Source: Blautia sp.
GTDB lineage: Bacteria; Bacillota; Clostridia; Lachnospirales; Lachnospiraceae
Assembly: GCA_023663685.1 (NCBI GenBank)
Contig: JAMPHB010000001.1
Coordinates: 745,356 to 809,355, forward strand
Length of the DNA: 64,000 bases
Direction of reading: 5' to 3'
This document shows, piece by piece, positions 8,875 to 17,197 of this stretch. The position numbers were made by a program, and so were the translations under genes. Position 1 is the first letter of the stretch. Each line of letters begins with the position of its first letter. Below the pieces are notes generated by a model. The model searched no databases. It saw nothing but the letters and a program-made list of their open reading frames with translations, and had not been told where the DNA came from.

Positions 8875-10233
8875 TTATTGGTTTTGATTTTCATTCTCCG
8901 AATCGTCCGAGGCACTGCCGTCTTCCTCTCCCGGCGCTTCCCCAGAATCACCTCCGGCGTTCTCTCCCGGCTCCTCTGCTCCCGCCTCCGCGATATGCAC
9001 CGTCACCGTCGTCACCTGATATGCGTAATTCTCCTCGTTCAGCTCCAGCACCAGAACTACCTGATGCGTCCCCTCTGCGAGTCCCGTCACATCAATACTT
9101 GCGTCAATCTCCTCCATGCTGAGCAGATTCAGATCCCTCTGCAGCGCGCTGACCATCACATAGACTGACGAGTCAGGGAAGGATAGCTCATATCCCTCCT
9201 CCAGCCCCACCACCTGAATCCGGTCAGTGCTTATCACATATCTCTGGGTCTTGTAGGGCTCAATCCGCACGGTCACAGAAACTCTGCCGTCCGCAGCGTC
9301 CACCAGCTCCACGCCGTCCGGCAGAAATTCCGTAATGTCGATCGTCGTGGAGATGCTCTCCGTCGCGCCGGTCACATCAATGATATCCTCCGGAATGACC
9401 AGCGACATGAGGGGATTGAGCACCGAGGAGGCTCCCTTTACTTCCACCACCTGCGGGTCGCTGCTGATGCCCACCACGCTGTAATCTCCCTCCGGCGTCC
9501 CCGTCGTGGAGAAGGATAAGGGCAGCTCCTTGATCACAAGAATCCGCGCCGATACCGTCACACTGGAAGCGCTCAGGGTGAGCCTTGTGGTGTCAATCTC
9601 CTTGCCATTTGCATCGTAGAGCACCGGCATCACCGTATCCGACAGATTCACCGACATGCCATCCACGTCAATCGTCGCTACCACACTGGCGACTCTCTCC
9701 ACAATGGATTCCGGCCCGGAAATCCTGAGTCTGCTCGGATTCACCACTGTCACCTCGCCGAGGGCATAGCCGTCCGCCACCGTGCCGCTGGTGTCCGCGG
9801 TGATCATCACCCTCTTTTCCGCCAGATTCTCCAAAGAGAGCTTTAAGTACTTCTTATTCGGATAATTCAGGGCATTATTGGAACGCACGCTGCTGATCTC
9901 AATCGGTACGCTGGCGGTCTCGCCGCCCTCCTCGATCATCATGCGGTTTAGATCCGCCACCGCGCGAAAATCCGTATCCTCCAGATTCTTTAGCACACTC
10001 CGCTTGGCCGTCACCGCAAAGGTCACGATATTGGAATTGTCCAGCACCTCGTAGCATTTATTCTGCTCCGTGACCGCAGAGACATTCTCCACAGTCACAT
10101 TCGTGGTAAAGGTCTGGGTAATCTTAGGGTCATCAATATTATATACGACCAGCCAGAGAATAAATGCAAGGCCAACCGCAAGAATTTTAAATGGCAGATT
10201 ATTTGTCACTATGCCCAGAAGCTTTCTTGCCAT
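8875..10233 (-). CDS. cdaR: CdaA regulatory protein CdaR (YbbR-domain protein)
   Basis: 452 residues: one N-terminal membrane helix (about 13-30), then an extracellular chain of YbbR repeats. About four repeats are seen, with recurring blocks such as ENVSAVTEQNKCYEV, VDGMSVNLSDTVMPV and TTIDITEFLPDGVELV. The last 30 residues are acidic and Gly/Ser/Glu-rich and end in NENQNQ, probably disordered. CdaR binds diadenylate cyclase and tunes c-di-AMP synthesis. The ATG at 10233 has a very strong AAAGGAGG and starts 35 bases inside the end of cdaA, so the two are coupled. Confidence 0.93.
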   Translation of the reverse strand: MARKLLGIVTNNLPFKILAVGLAFILWLVVYNIDDPKITQTFTTNVTVENVSAVTEQNKCYEVLDNSNIVTFAVTAKRSVLKNLEDTDFRAVADLNRMMIEEGGETASVPIEISSVRSNNALNYPNKKYLKLSLENLAEKRVMITADTSGTVADGYALGEVTVVNPSRLRISGPESIVERVASVVATIDVDGMSVNLSDTVMPVLYDANGKEIDTTRLTLSASSVTVSARILVIKELPLSFSTTGTPEGDYSVVGISSDPQVVEVKGASSVLNPLMSLVIPEDIIDVTGATESISTTIDITEFLPDGVELVDAADGRVSVTVRIEPYKTQRYVISTDRIQVVGLEEGYELSFPDSSVYVMVSALQRDLNLLSMEEIDASIDVTGLAEGTHQVVLVLELNEENYAYQVTTVTVHIAEAGAEEPGENAGGDSGEAPGEEDGSASDDSENENQNQ

Positions 10234-11104
10234 TCTTCAACCTCCTTTTTAAGAGCTCCAGCCCCGCCGCCTCGTGGCTTTTGGTCTGCAGGTATGTGAG
10301 CTTCTCCCGAAGCTCCATCTGATCGACATCATGGAAAATCTGTCCCCGCATGGCAACAGACACCTTCCCTGTCTCCTCTGACACCACAATCGTCATGGAA
10401 TCGCTGACCTCGCTGATTCCCACCGCCGCGCGGTGGCGGGTGCCTAAGTCCTTACTCAGGGAAAGACTGTCCGACAATGGCAGATAGCAGGTGGCAGACA
10501 CCACCCGGTCTCCCCGGACAATAATGGCGCCGTCGTGCAGCGGCGTATTCTTCTCGAAAATATTGATCAACAGCTGGCTCGTCAGTATGGCGTCCACGTC
10601 GATTCCCGTCCGCACATACTCGTTCAAAAGGATTTCGTCCTCAATCACAATCAGCGCTCCCGTCTTTACCTTTCCCATTGCAAAGCAGGCCTTTATAAGC
10701 TCATCCACGGTCTTATCCGAAAATTTATAATCGTCGGTTTTGCCGATGCTGAACCATCTCCCGAAAAAATTCTTTCCACCCAGGTTCTCCAGCGCCTTTC
10801 TAAGCTCCGGCTGAAAGATGATCACGAGAGCCACAAGTCCGACGCTCAGCATATTCTGCGCCAGCCAGAGAATGGTGTTCATCTGGAAGAAAGCCGCAAT
10901 CAGCACAAACAGCAAAATCGCCATCAGTCCCTTGAACAGATTCCACGCCCGGGTATTTTTCACCCACAAAAGCATATGATAAAAGAGAAAGGATATAATG
11001 ATGATCTCGACAATATCCACCCATGACACCGTAATATCCGGCAGGCCAAGGACTGCCGACGCCTTGTCATAGAATTCACTCAGCTTTCCAGAAAAATCCT
11101 GCAT
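10199..11104 (-). CDS. cdaA: Membrane diadenylate cyclase CdaA
   Basis: 301 residues. Three membrane helices lie at about 30-47, 58-74 and 82-97. The DAC domain follows, with the catalytic DGA (191-193) and RHR (223-225) motifs that join two ATP into c-di-AMP. In other Firmicutes this messenger controls potassium and osmolyte uptake and is needed for wall homeostasis. The gene is complete, with AAGGGAG before the ATG, and is overlapped at its end by cdaR. The two upstream membrane-protein genes are closely spaced, so they may share its transcript and possibly its regulation. Confidence 0.97.
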   Translation of the reverse strand: MQDFSGKLSEFYDKASAVLGLPDITVSWVDIVEIIIISFLFYHMLLWVKNTRAWNLFKGLMAILLFVLIAAFFQMNTILWLAQNMLSVGLVALVIIFQPELRKALENLGGKNFFGRWFSIGKTDDYKFSDKTVDELIKACFAMGKVKTGALIVIEDEILLNEYVRTGIDVDAILTSQLLINIFEKNTPLHDGAIIVRGDRVVSATCYLPLSDSLSLSKDLGTRHRAAVGISEVSDSMTIVVSEETGKVSVAMRGQIFHDVDQMELREKLTYLQTKSHEAAGLELLKRRLKNGKKASGHSDK

Positions 11105-11130
11105 ATGCGCTCCCTTCGCATGTATCCATC

Positions 11131-12177
11131 CTATTTCAGCAGATTCTCGTCAATATCCAGCTCCTTGGCGATCACCTTCCGGCTCGTCGCCTCCTGCTCC
11201 TCATTCAGCGTCTGCTTCGTGCGCTCGATACGCCGGCCCATATTGGAGGTATTGCCGAAATGCTTCACCTTAACCTCACTTGTCGCCACCAGCTTCTTGG
11301 GCACAGCCTTCACATAATAGTAGTATTCATCGTCCTCAAACTGGACGCGCTCTGTCCGGTCATAGTCCAGATTCATAAACAAAAATTCCAGCAGAAAGGC
11401 AATCAGCAGGGAAATCAGGTTCCCCAGCAAAAGCCACAGCGTCTTCTGTGAGATATTGAGCACCAGATAGCCCACGAACAGACCCGCCAGCTCAATCAGC
11501 ACGCCCGAAATAATCGCCAGCGTCCACGCGTGATCCACCTCCAGCCGCCGCACCACATACACGACCGTCGCGGTCACAACGAAGATGGCAAGCACGAGAT
11601 ACATCTCCTTGTTGTTGATAATCTGCCCCACGCAGATACTGAACTTGGAGGAGACAGCCTCCTCCCCGCTCTCCACCGCCACCAGCGCTCCCTCATTCCT
11701 TTTGATGCCGTCAAGGAAAAAATAGAGAACCGTGCCGCAGACCACCGCGATCACGGAATACACTTCCCGCAGCAACCCGGTGACCAGTGGCATCACATAA
11801 GGGATATGAAAGTGGAAGCAGACCGGCGTGAGGAGCGCCGCAATCCCGTCCTTCGGCGCAAAACGGAAATACACCAGCATAAGCACCGCAAAGAGCACCA
11901 GTGCCGTGACCGCCGCCTCCAGCGACAGGGCATAGAGATCAGCCAGCACAATCAATGCCACAAACCAGATCATGGTGTAGACCGGGAACACCGCGCACAC
12001 CAGCGACAGAACCAGCGCCACCGGAAGGGTGCTGATCCTCTCCATATAGCCGATATTCGCATTGATTGTCGAAAAAATCAAAAACGCCAGAATAAATTTA
12101 ATCACAGGAAACAGATATGTCTCATATTTTCCATAGAAATGAATCATTCTATCCCTGATTTCCAATATTTTCGTCAT
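11131..12177 (-). CDS. Unknown multi-spanning membrane protein upstream of cdaA
   Basis: 348 residues not matched to a known family. It begins with a basic amphipathic stretch (ILEIRDRMIHFYGKYETYLF), followed by seven or eight hydrophobic segments between about residues 22 and 270. It ends in a cytoplasmic tail of about 75 residues that is tyrosine-rich and then highly charged (EDDEYYYYVKAVPKK, then a helix ending KVIAKELDIDENLLK). There are no obvious catalytic motifs. The stop is 26 bases from cdaA and it follows another membrane-protein gene by 9 bases, so co-transcription with the c-di-AMP genes is likely. A transport or envelope-assembly role would be guesswork. Confidence 0.75.
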   Translation of the reverse strand: MTKILEIRDRMIHFYGKYETYLFPVIKFILAFLIFSTINANIGYMERISTLPVALVLSLVCAVFPVYTMIWFVALIVLADLYALSLEAAVTALVLFAVLMLVYFRFAPKDGIAALLTPVCFHFHIPYVMPLVTGLLREVYSVIAVVCGTVLYFFLDGIKRNEGALVAVESGEEAVSSKFSICVGQIINNKEMYLVLAIFVVTATVVYVVRRLEVDHAWTLAIISGVLIELAGLFVGYLVLNISQKTLWLLLGNLISLLIAFLLEFLFMNLDYDRTERVQFEDDEYYYYVKAVPKKLVATSEVKVKHFGNTSNMGRRIERTKQTLNEEQEATSRKVIAKELDIDENLLK

Positions 12178-12186
12178 AAAACCCCC

Positions 12187-12591
12187 CTACGACTTCAAAC
12201 GGTCTTCCCGCTTGTATAATTTGCGGGCTCTCGTCATATGTCCCTCGTAGTTCTTAAGCCGTCTTCTGCCGCGGCGGTAACGCATATAGTACACGAGCAG
12301 CGTCGCGAGCAGATAGAGTGCCATAAAGCCGGCATACAGCATAAGAAGCCGTACACCCAGATCCAGAAGCTCCAGATTATTGACAAGAAGCGTGACGCCC
12401 TCAATATCGCTCATCACCCACAAGATCACCAGCAGGGCATAGGCCACGGTTCCGGTGATAAAGCTTTTTAACAGCTCCTTGCTGACATAATCCCACATAT
12501 AATACTGTCCCATCTGCCGGTCGATCCTGTCCTTGTGGACGTCGTACACCGCCATATGATACAGCTCCTTTACGCGCTCCTCATCAATCAT
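12187..12591 (-). CDS. Unknown small membrane protein, first gene of the cdaA run
   Basis: 134 residues, family not recognised. The N-terminal 35 residues are charged (MIDEERVKELYHMAVYDVHK), followed by two hydrophobic helices at about 43-62 and 80-102. The basic C-terminal tail is rich in Arg/Lys/Tyr (YMRYRRGRRRLKNYEGH), likely cytoplasmic and possibly nucleic-acid or lipid-head-group facing. AAGGAG precedes the ATG. A promoter-like pair lies directly upstream (12623-12651) and the previous gene ends in a terminator, so this appears to be the first gene of the unit that runs to the left edge of the window. Confidence 0.7.
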   Translation of the reverse strand: MIDEERVKELYHMAVYDVHKDRIDRQMGQYYMWDYVSKELLKSFITGTVAYALLVILWVMSDIEGVTLLVNNLELLDLGVRLLMLYAGFMALYLLATLLVYYMRYRRGRRRLKNYEGHMTRARKLYKREDRLKS

Positions 12592-12622
12592 ACAGACTCC
12601 TTATATTTAAACCTTTGGATTT

Positions 12623-12651
12623 ATTATACCATACCTGTCATATTTTTCAAA
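12623..12651 (-). promoter_or_regulatory. Predicted sigma-A promoter for the cdaA/wall-polymer run
   Basis: On the minus strand a TTTGAA -35 is separated by 17 bases from a perfect TATAAT -10. It lies 32 bases before the first gene and immediately downstream of the terminator at 12653-12683. No other promoter as good was noticed before the left edge, although internal promoters are possible. Confidence 0.6.
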
Positions 12652-12652
12652 C

Positions 12653-12683
12653 AAAAATAAGCCCCCGACGTATGCCGAAGGCT
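12653..12683 (-). terminator. Rho-independent terminator after the yvyF-like gene
   Basis: A 10-pair stem (AGCCTTCGGC with GTCGGGGGCT, counting G-U pairs) has a four-base ATAC loop and is followed by TATTTTTG on the minus strand. It ends the unit that includes comFC and the yvyF-like gene. Confidence 0.8.
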
Positions 12684-12709
12684 AAAACCAGCTAAAAATT
12701 CAGTAAAAA

Positions 12710-13114
12710 CTACAAAAAACGCATCCTGTCGCGATCCTTATCCTTGGAGGATTTGGGCGGCTCCGACAGCTTTGGCTTATCCATCACACTCATAAGATCG
12801 TTCGTCATGGTCTTGCGACAGTTATCGCAGAATCTCCCGGTACGGATCAGCTTGCCGCACTTCTCGCACTCAATCCCTTCCATGGAGTCCTCGGAAAAGC
12901 TGAGCCGCTCCTCCCTGACCCACTGCTTGATCTGCTTGACCGACACATCATTCTCCCTGGAAACCTCGTCGATCGATGCTCCCTTGTGCTCATTGATGTA
13001 GTTCTTTACATCCTGAAACTTGTCCTCCATCGCCTGCCTGCAGGCCGGACACAGCCTCTCATTCGCCAGCACGTTAAATAATCTGCCACAGTTCTTACAA
13101 TTTCTGACATCCAT
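12710..13114 (-). CDS. YvyF-like (TIGR03826 family) zinc-ribbon and HTH protein
   Basis: 134 residues from ATG 13114, chosen because AGGAGG stands seven bases upstream; the longer frame adds 11 residues with no such site. It has two CxxC pairs at the N-terminus (CKNCGRLF, CPACRQAM), a central MerR-like helix-turn-helix (SIDEVSRENDVSVKQIKQW, about 53-75) and two more CxxC pairs (CEKCGKLI, CDNCRKTM). This is the layout of Bacillus YvyF, encoded between comFC and flgM. Here it also follows comFC directly, but no flgM comes next, only a terminator. The tail ends KDRDRMRFL, and the paralogue at 57846-58265 carries the same RMRFL block. Function is unproven; a regulatory adaptor is possible. Confidence 0.8.
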   Translation of the reverse strand: MDVRNCKNCGRLFNVLANERLCPACRQAMEDKFQDVKNYINEHKGASIDEVSRENDVSVKQIKQWVREERLSFSEDSMEGIECEKCGKLIRTGRFCDNCRKTMTNDLMSVMDKPKLSEPPKSSKDKDRDRMRFL

Positions 13115-13125
13115 TCTCCAACCTC

Positions 13126-13905
13126 CTATAGTCCCCTGCCTATGCACGCCGCGAGAAAATAAACCTGCTCCACCCCCGCTCTGCGCAGCTCCTTCGCCGC
13201 AGCTTCCACGGTGCTTCCGGTCGTGTAGATATCGTCCACCAAAAGGACTCTCTTATATTGTACTATAAATGGCGCCGTCTGAAAAGCATTTTTCAGATTA
13301 TTTTTTCTTTCTTCGACATTTAATTTTTTCTGCGGTTTTGTATTTACCGTCCTTTTTAAGGCTTTAGTCTCGCAGACGAGACCCATGTGCCCTGCCAGTG
13401 CCTTTGCCAAAAGTTCCGCCTGGTCATACCCCCTGCGCCGTTTCTTTCCTCTATACATCGGCACCGGAACTACCGCCTCTATGCCATTTGCAGCAATCCA
13501 GTCTCCCCAGCGCTCACCGGCCGCTCTTCCAAGAAAGACGGCGTACTCCCTGCGGTTGGAGTACTTAAAGCGGTACATGGTCTTTTTGACAGCCCCGCGG
13601 TACTCAAACACGCCTCTGCCCTGCGCAATGTAAGAAAGCGGCTCTTTGCTCCCGGCGCGTCCCTGCAAAAAGCGCCCTGCACAGTCCAGACAGTACTCCC
13701 TGTCGCCGCCCAGGGGCTGCCCGCAGTGCATACAAAAGTTCTCCCCCACGGGAAACAGCTTCTTTGCGCAGGCTCCATGAATCCCCGCAGAAAATTCCTC
13801 CGGGGCAAGCAGGCCGTCGCAGACGGCGCACCTCGGAGGAAACAGAAGCTGCAGCAGCGGTTCCGCCGCCCTGCCCACAATACTTTTTCCCGGAAAACTA
13901 TCCAA
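13126..13905 (-). CDS. comFC: ComF family phosphoribosyltransferase-like protein (ComFC)
   Basis: 259 residues. The N-terminus holds a double zinc ribbon (CAVCDG, then CMHCGQPL and CLDCAG). The C-terminal PRTase fold has VVPVPMYRGKKRRRGYDQAE and the PRPP-binding loop VLLVDDIYTTGSTVEAA. ComFC is a late competence protein in species that take up DNA, but homologues are widespread and their exact reaction is not known. The start is TTG 13905, overlapping the end of hom by eight bases; GTG 13878 is an alternative. The yvyF-like gene starts 12 bases past the stop, keeping the order seen in Bacillus. No comFA or other competence genes are in the window. Confidence 0.9.
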   Translation of the reverse strand: MDSFPGKSIVGRAAEPLLQLLFPPRCAVCDGLLAPEEFSAGIHGACAKKLFPVGENFCMHCGQPLGGDREYCLDCAGRFLQGRAGSKEPLSYIAQGRGVFEYRGAVKKTMYRFKYSNRREYAVFLGRAAGERWGDWIAANGIEAVVPVPMYRGKKRRRGYDQAELLAKALAGHMGLVCETKALKRTVNTKPQKKLNVEERKNNLKNAFQTAPFIVQYKRVLLVDDIYTTGSTVEAAAKELRRAGVEQVYFLAACIGRGL

Positions 13906-15091
13906 GCCGGATACGGTTCTTCACGTCGATATTCGCCGCACGCATCTCGAAATCCGCCTCCGTCATCGCCTCCGTGGTAAAGCCAGATTCACCTTCCACG
14001 CCCGCATCCACATAGGAAACCGCGCCAAATGCCGACTCCACCGCCGCCCGGTCTGCGCCGGTGCGCACAAAGAAGCGGTTCACACTGTCCTTATAATCCA
14101 CCAGTGCAAGCTTCTCCTGCTGCCAGTTGATATAGATGTTCACATGGGTATGCTTCACCATATCCACCAGATCCGCCACGACCGCGCTGGCCGTGGGAAG
14201 CTTTCCCGCGCCGCTGCCATAAAACATGGCGTCTCCCAGCACATTGCCGTGCACGAAGATGCCGTTAAATACGCCGTTCACATTGCACAGCGGATGCTCC
14301 GCCGGAAGCAAAAAGGGCGCCACCATGCAGGAGTAGCTCTCTCCCTGCTTGCGGCTCATGGCAAGAAGCTTGATGGAGCACTTCATCGCCTTTGCATAAA
14401 TGAAATCCTCCGCCGTAAGCTTCGTGATTCCCTCACAGTGTATATCCTCGTAATCCACCTGCTGTCCGCAGACTAAGGAGGTCAGGATCGCAATCTTGCG
14501 GCAGGGGTCGTGCCCCTCGATATCCGCCGTGGGATCCTTCTCCGCATAGCCCTTCTCCTGCGCATCCTTTAACACCTCGTCAAAGTCCGCGCCCTCCTCC
14601 GCCATCTTCGTGAGCATATAGTTGGTAGTGCCGTTTAAGATTCCGGTGATCTCCTCAATCTCGTCCGCCGTCAGACACTTGTTTAACGGACGGATGATCG
14701 GGATTCCGCCGCCCACGCTGGCCTCAAACTGGAAGTTGACCCCCTGCTCGCGCGCGAGCTTAATCAGCTCCGCACCCTTTGCCGCCACGAGATTTTTGTT
14801 GCTGGTGGTCACCTGCTTGCCCGCAAGGAGCATCTCCTTCACGAAGGTGTAGGCGGGCTCCACGCCGCCCATCGTCTCCACCACGATGCCGACCTCCGGG
14901 TCGTTCACGATCGTCTGGTAATCGTGAATGATCTTATCCTCCATCGGATCTCCCGGAAAATCCCTGAGATCCAGAATATACTTGACCTCCACCGGCTGTC
15001 CCGCGCGCTCTGCGATCCTTCCCCGGTTGATCTTCAATACCTCAACCACACCGGAGCCGATGGTTCCGTAACCCATTACTGCTATCTTCAT
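13898..15091 (-). CDS. hom: Homoserine dehydrogenase
   Basis: 397 residues. It reduces aspartate-semialdehyde to homoserine, the branch point to threonine and methionine. The N-terminal NAD(P) Rossmann motif is MGYGTIGSGVVEVL. The catalytic region has TSNKNLVAAKGAELI, GGGIPIIRPLNKCL and GILNGTTNYMLTKM, and the substrate-binding FIYAKAMK block follows. Many Hom proteins have a regulatory ACT domain and a length of about 430; here only about 70 residues follow the catalytic core, so the ACT domain is short or degenerate (FFVRTGADRAAVESAFGAVS). It sits between the SPFH gene and comFC without its usual thrB/thrC partners. Confidence 0.95.
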   Translation of the reverse strand: MKIAVMGYGTIGSGVVEVLKINRGRIAERAGQPVEVKYILDLRDFPGDPMEDKIIHDYQTIVNDPEVGIVVETMGGVEPAYTFVKEMLLAGKQVTTSNKNLVAAKGAELIKLAREQGVNFQFEASVGGGIPIIRPLNKCLTADEIEEITGILNGTTNYMLTKMAEEGADFDEVLKDAQEKGYAEKDPTADIEGHDPCRKIAILTSLVCGQQVDYEDIHCEGITKLTAEDFIYAKAMKCSIKLLAMSRKQGESYSCMVAPFLLPAEHPLCNVNGVFNGIFVHGNVLGDAMFYGSGAGKLPTASAVVADLVDMVKHTHVNIYINWQQEKLALVDYKDSVNRFFVRTGADRAAVESAFGAVSYVDAGVEGESGFTTEAMTEADFEMRAANIDVKNRIRLG

Positions 15092-15104
15092 ATTCTTTTA
15101 CTCC

Positions 15105-16391
15105 CTATCTTCTCGGCCTGCCGCACTCACTGCAGAACTTGCCCGTATTTACCGTGCCGCATTCGCACGTCCACCCGCCCGCAGGCATCGGCTTACCGCA
15201 CTCACTGCAGAACTTGCCCGTATTCACCGTGCCGCATTCACACGTCCACCCGTCCGCAGGCTGCTGCACCGGCTGCCCGGCTCCTCCTGCTGCCGTGGCT
15301 CCTCCCATTGCGGGATTTTGCGGCATCGCCTGCCCGGCTCCTCCCATTGCGGGATTTTGCGGCATCGCCTGCCCGGCTCCTCCCATGGGATAGCCCTGCT
15401 GCATCTGCATCTGTGCAAGATTGGTGGCAGAGGTCGCACCCGCCATATTGCCCATGGCGTTCATACCCATGCCCATGCCCATGAAGCCCGCCATCGCGCC
15501 GTTCGCGTTGGAGCCTGCCGCCTCCATGCCGCGCGCCATCGCGCCCTGCACATAGCCCTCCCGGACAGTGGGGTCAGAGAGCATCGCTCCCTGATTGCGC
15601 ATATTGATGAGCTTCTGGGACTCCTCGTCGTAGGAGAGGCTTGCGATTCCGACCGCCTGAATCTCCATGCCCCTTGTCTGGTTCCAGTCCTCGTCCAGAA
15701 TGGAAGACATGTACTTGCCCAGCTCCCTCGCCTTGCTGGTGACAAAGGAAATCCTCTGTCCCTCCGCGGACATCTGGTTGATTGCCGACTGCAGCGCCTC
15801 CAAAAACTCGGAGAGATACTGCTCGTTGATCTCCGTGATATCCACATGATCCTTATTTCTCGGTATCGCTTCCGCGTAAAACTGCAGGGGATTTACGATT
15901 TTTATGGAGTATGTCCCGTGCGCCCGCAAAAACAGCTCCGAATTGTAGAAGAAATCAAAATAGTTGATCGGCTGTCTCGTGCCGAACTTGATGCCCTTGA
16001 TCTCCTGCAGATTGATAAAGAACACCTTCTGCGCCTTGGGGGTCTGTCCGCCGAACTTGATGCGGTTGAAGGACTCCTGCAGGGTCTCCCCGAACTCCCC
16101 GTTAAACAGAGAGGGCATGGAGGAATTATCCACCTTGTAGTAGCCCGGCTCCGCCGTGTAATCCACCACCTTGCCTCCGTCTACCAGAAGCATAAACTGG
16201 TTGTCATATACATGGATGATGGAGCCGTTACTCACCGTGTCCTCGGTTCCCTTCTTATTCTGCCCTTTCCGCATCAGCACGCCCCTTGCAAAGACGGTCT
16301 GGTCGCTCATAGCGTCCGCTTCATACACCTCCAGCCACTGATCCGAAAAGCCGCCTCCGATTGCTTTTCCAATTGCTCTGATAATTCCCAT
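15105..16391 (-). CDS. SPFH-domain protein with two C-terminal zinc ribbons (YdjI/virion-core-like)
   Basis: 428 residues from ATG 16391, which has a perfect GGAGG; the longer frame adds six residues. The N-terminal 280 residues form an SPFH (band-7-like) domain of the YdjI type, starting MGIIRAIGKAIGGGFSDQWL. Then comes a Met/Gly/Ala-rich low-complexity linker with a tandem repeat (GGAGQAMPQNPAM twice). Two nearly identical zinc ribbons end the protein (GWTCECGTVNTGKFCSECG twice, about 30 residues apart). SPFH proteins scaffold membrane microdomains; in Bacillus, YdjI helps recruit PspA in membrane stress. No pspA is nearby. The gene just upstream also ends in a zinc ribbon, suggesting a working pair. 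Confidence 0.88.
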   Translation of the reverse strand: MGIIRAIGKAIGGGFSDQWLEVYEADAMSDQTVFARGVLMRKGQNKKGTEDTVSNGSIIHVYDNQFMLLVDGGKVVDYTAEPGYYKVDNSSMPSLFNGEFGETLQESFNRIKFGGQTPKAQKVFFINLQEIKGIKFGTRQPINYFDFFYNSELFLRAHGTYSIKIVNPLQFYAEAIPRNKDHVDITEINEQYLSEFLEALQSAINQMSAEGQRISFVTSKARELGKYMSSILDEDWNQTRGMEIQAVGIASLSYDEESQKLINMRNQGAMLSDPTVREGYVQGAMARGMEAAGSNANGAMAGFMGMGMGMNAMGNMAGATSATNLAQMQMQQGYPMGGAGQAMPQNPAMGGAGQAMPQNPAMGGATAAGGAGQPVQQPADGWTCECGTVNTGKFCSECGKPMPAGGWTCECGTVNTGKFCSECGRPRR

Positions 16392-16421
16392 ATCCTGTTC
16401 CTCCTTCATCTTTCCTGCCGC

Positions 16422-17195
16422 TTACACATGGTGATAATCGACCTCGTAGTATTTGTTCAGCGACCACACCTTAATATTGACCGGCGTCACCGCCGACCCG
16501 CAATATTCACATACCATCCGTCCCAGATTCCTGACGGGCGCGCCACAGTTCGGGCAGACCGTGCCCACGGCGCTTCCGCCCACAGCGTCCGCGTCCTGTA
16601 TGTAGAGAAGCTCCAGATTGTACTTCGTCTGCTCCTTGCGCTCCCTTAAACCCTCCGTGACCCGGTCGCCGCTCACTTTATAATGATAGTACTCCACTGC
16701 GCTCTGAATGGTGATGACGCACTTCCCGCCACCTTTTCTATAGTTCGCGATCTCGGTCTGGTGAATCCGAATATCATCGTACACCTCCCTGACCGACGCC
16801 GCCTGGTTTGCGGCAATTACATTTTCCACCTGCCGCCGTACCTCTTCGGAGGCATCCGTCAGGCGGTCTATGTTCCCTGACGAAATCGCAAGCAGCGCGG
16901 AGGTCAGCATATTTTCAGCCTTATGCTTAAACTCCCGCCACACGAAGTCCGGGAAATCCCGGGCAATCTGCGGCTCCATAAGCCTCGTCATGCCGGAGAC
17001 AGATTTCGGCGTCGCCGCCAGCTCATCTGCCTGCCGGTTCAGCCCCTCGGCCAGACTGTCCGTGCCGAAGGCCGCCCGCGAAAAATTTCGTATTTTATTG
17101 CGGAGCACGAGAGCTCCCACTCCGGCCGCCACAAGGACTGCGGCGAACACGCCGAGCCCCACGGCGGCTCCGATGCTGACTGCAAGACAAATCAC
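16422..17195 (-). CDS. Membrane-anchored protein with Tim44-like region and C-terminal zinc ribbon
   Basis: 257 residues from GTG 17195, two bases after the prfB stop and preceded by GGGGAGGAG; the longer frame merely overlaps prfB. One N-terminal membrane helix (about 3-30) is followed by a soluble region. Residues 70-200 resemble Tim44-like domains (RDFPDFVWREFKHKAENML, VEYYHYKVSGDRVTEGLRER). A zinc ribbon closes it (CPNCGAPVRNLG, then CEYCGS). It lies 30 bases before the SPFH gene, and its ribbon resembles those of that protein, so they probably act together at the membrane. The Tim44 relation is a weak resemblance seen by eye; the biological role is unknown. Confidence 0.75.
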   Translation of the reverse strand: MICLAVSIGAAVGLGVFAAVLVAAGVGALVLRNKIRNFSRAAFGTDSLAEGLNRQADELAATPKSVSGMTRLMEPQIARDFPDFVWREFKHKAENMLTSALLAISSGNIDRLTDASEEVRRQVENVIAANQAASVREVYDDIRIHQTEIANYRKGGGKCVITIQSAVEYYHYKVSGDRVTEGLRERKEQTKYNLELLYIQDADAVGGSAVGTVCPNCGAPVRNLGRMVCEYCGSAVTPVNIKVWSLNKYYEVDYHHV

Positions 17196-17197
17196 GT

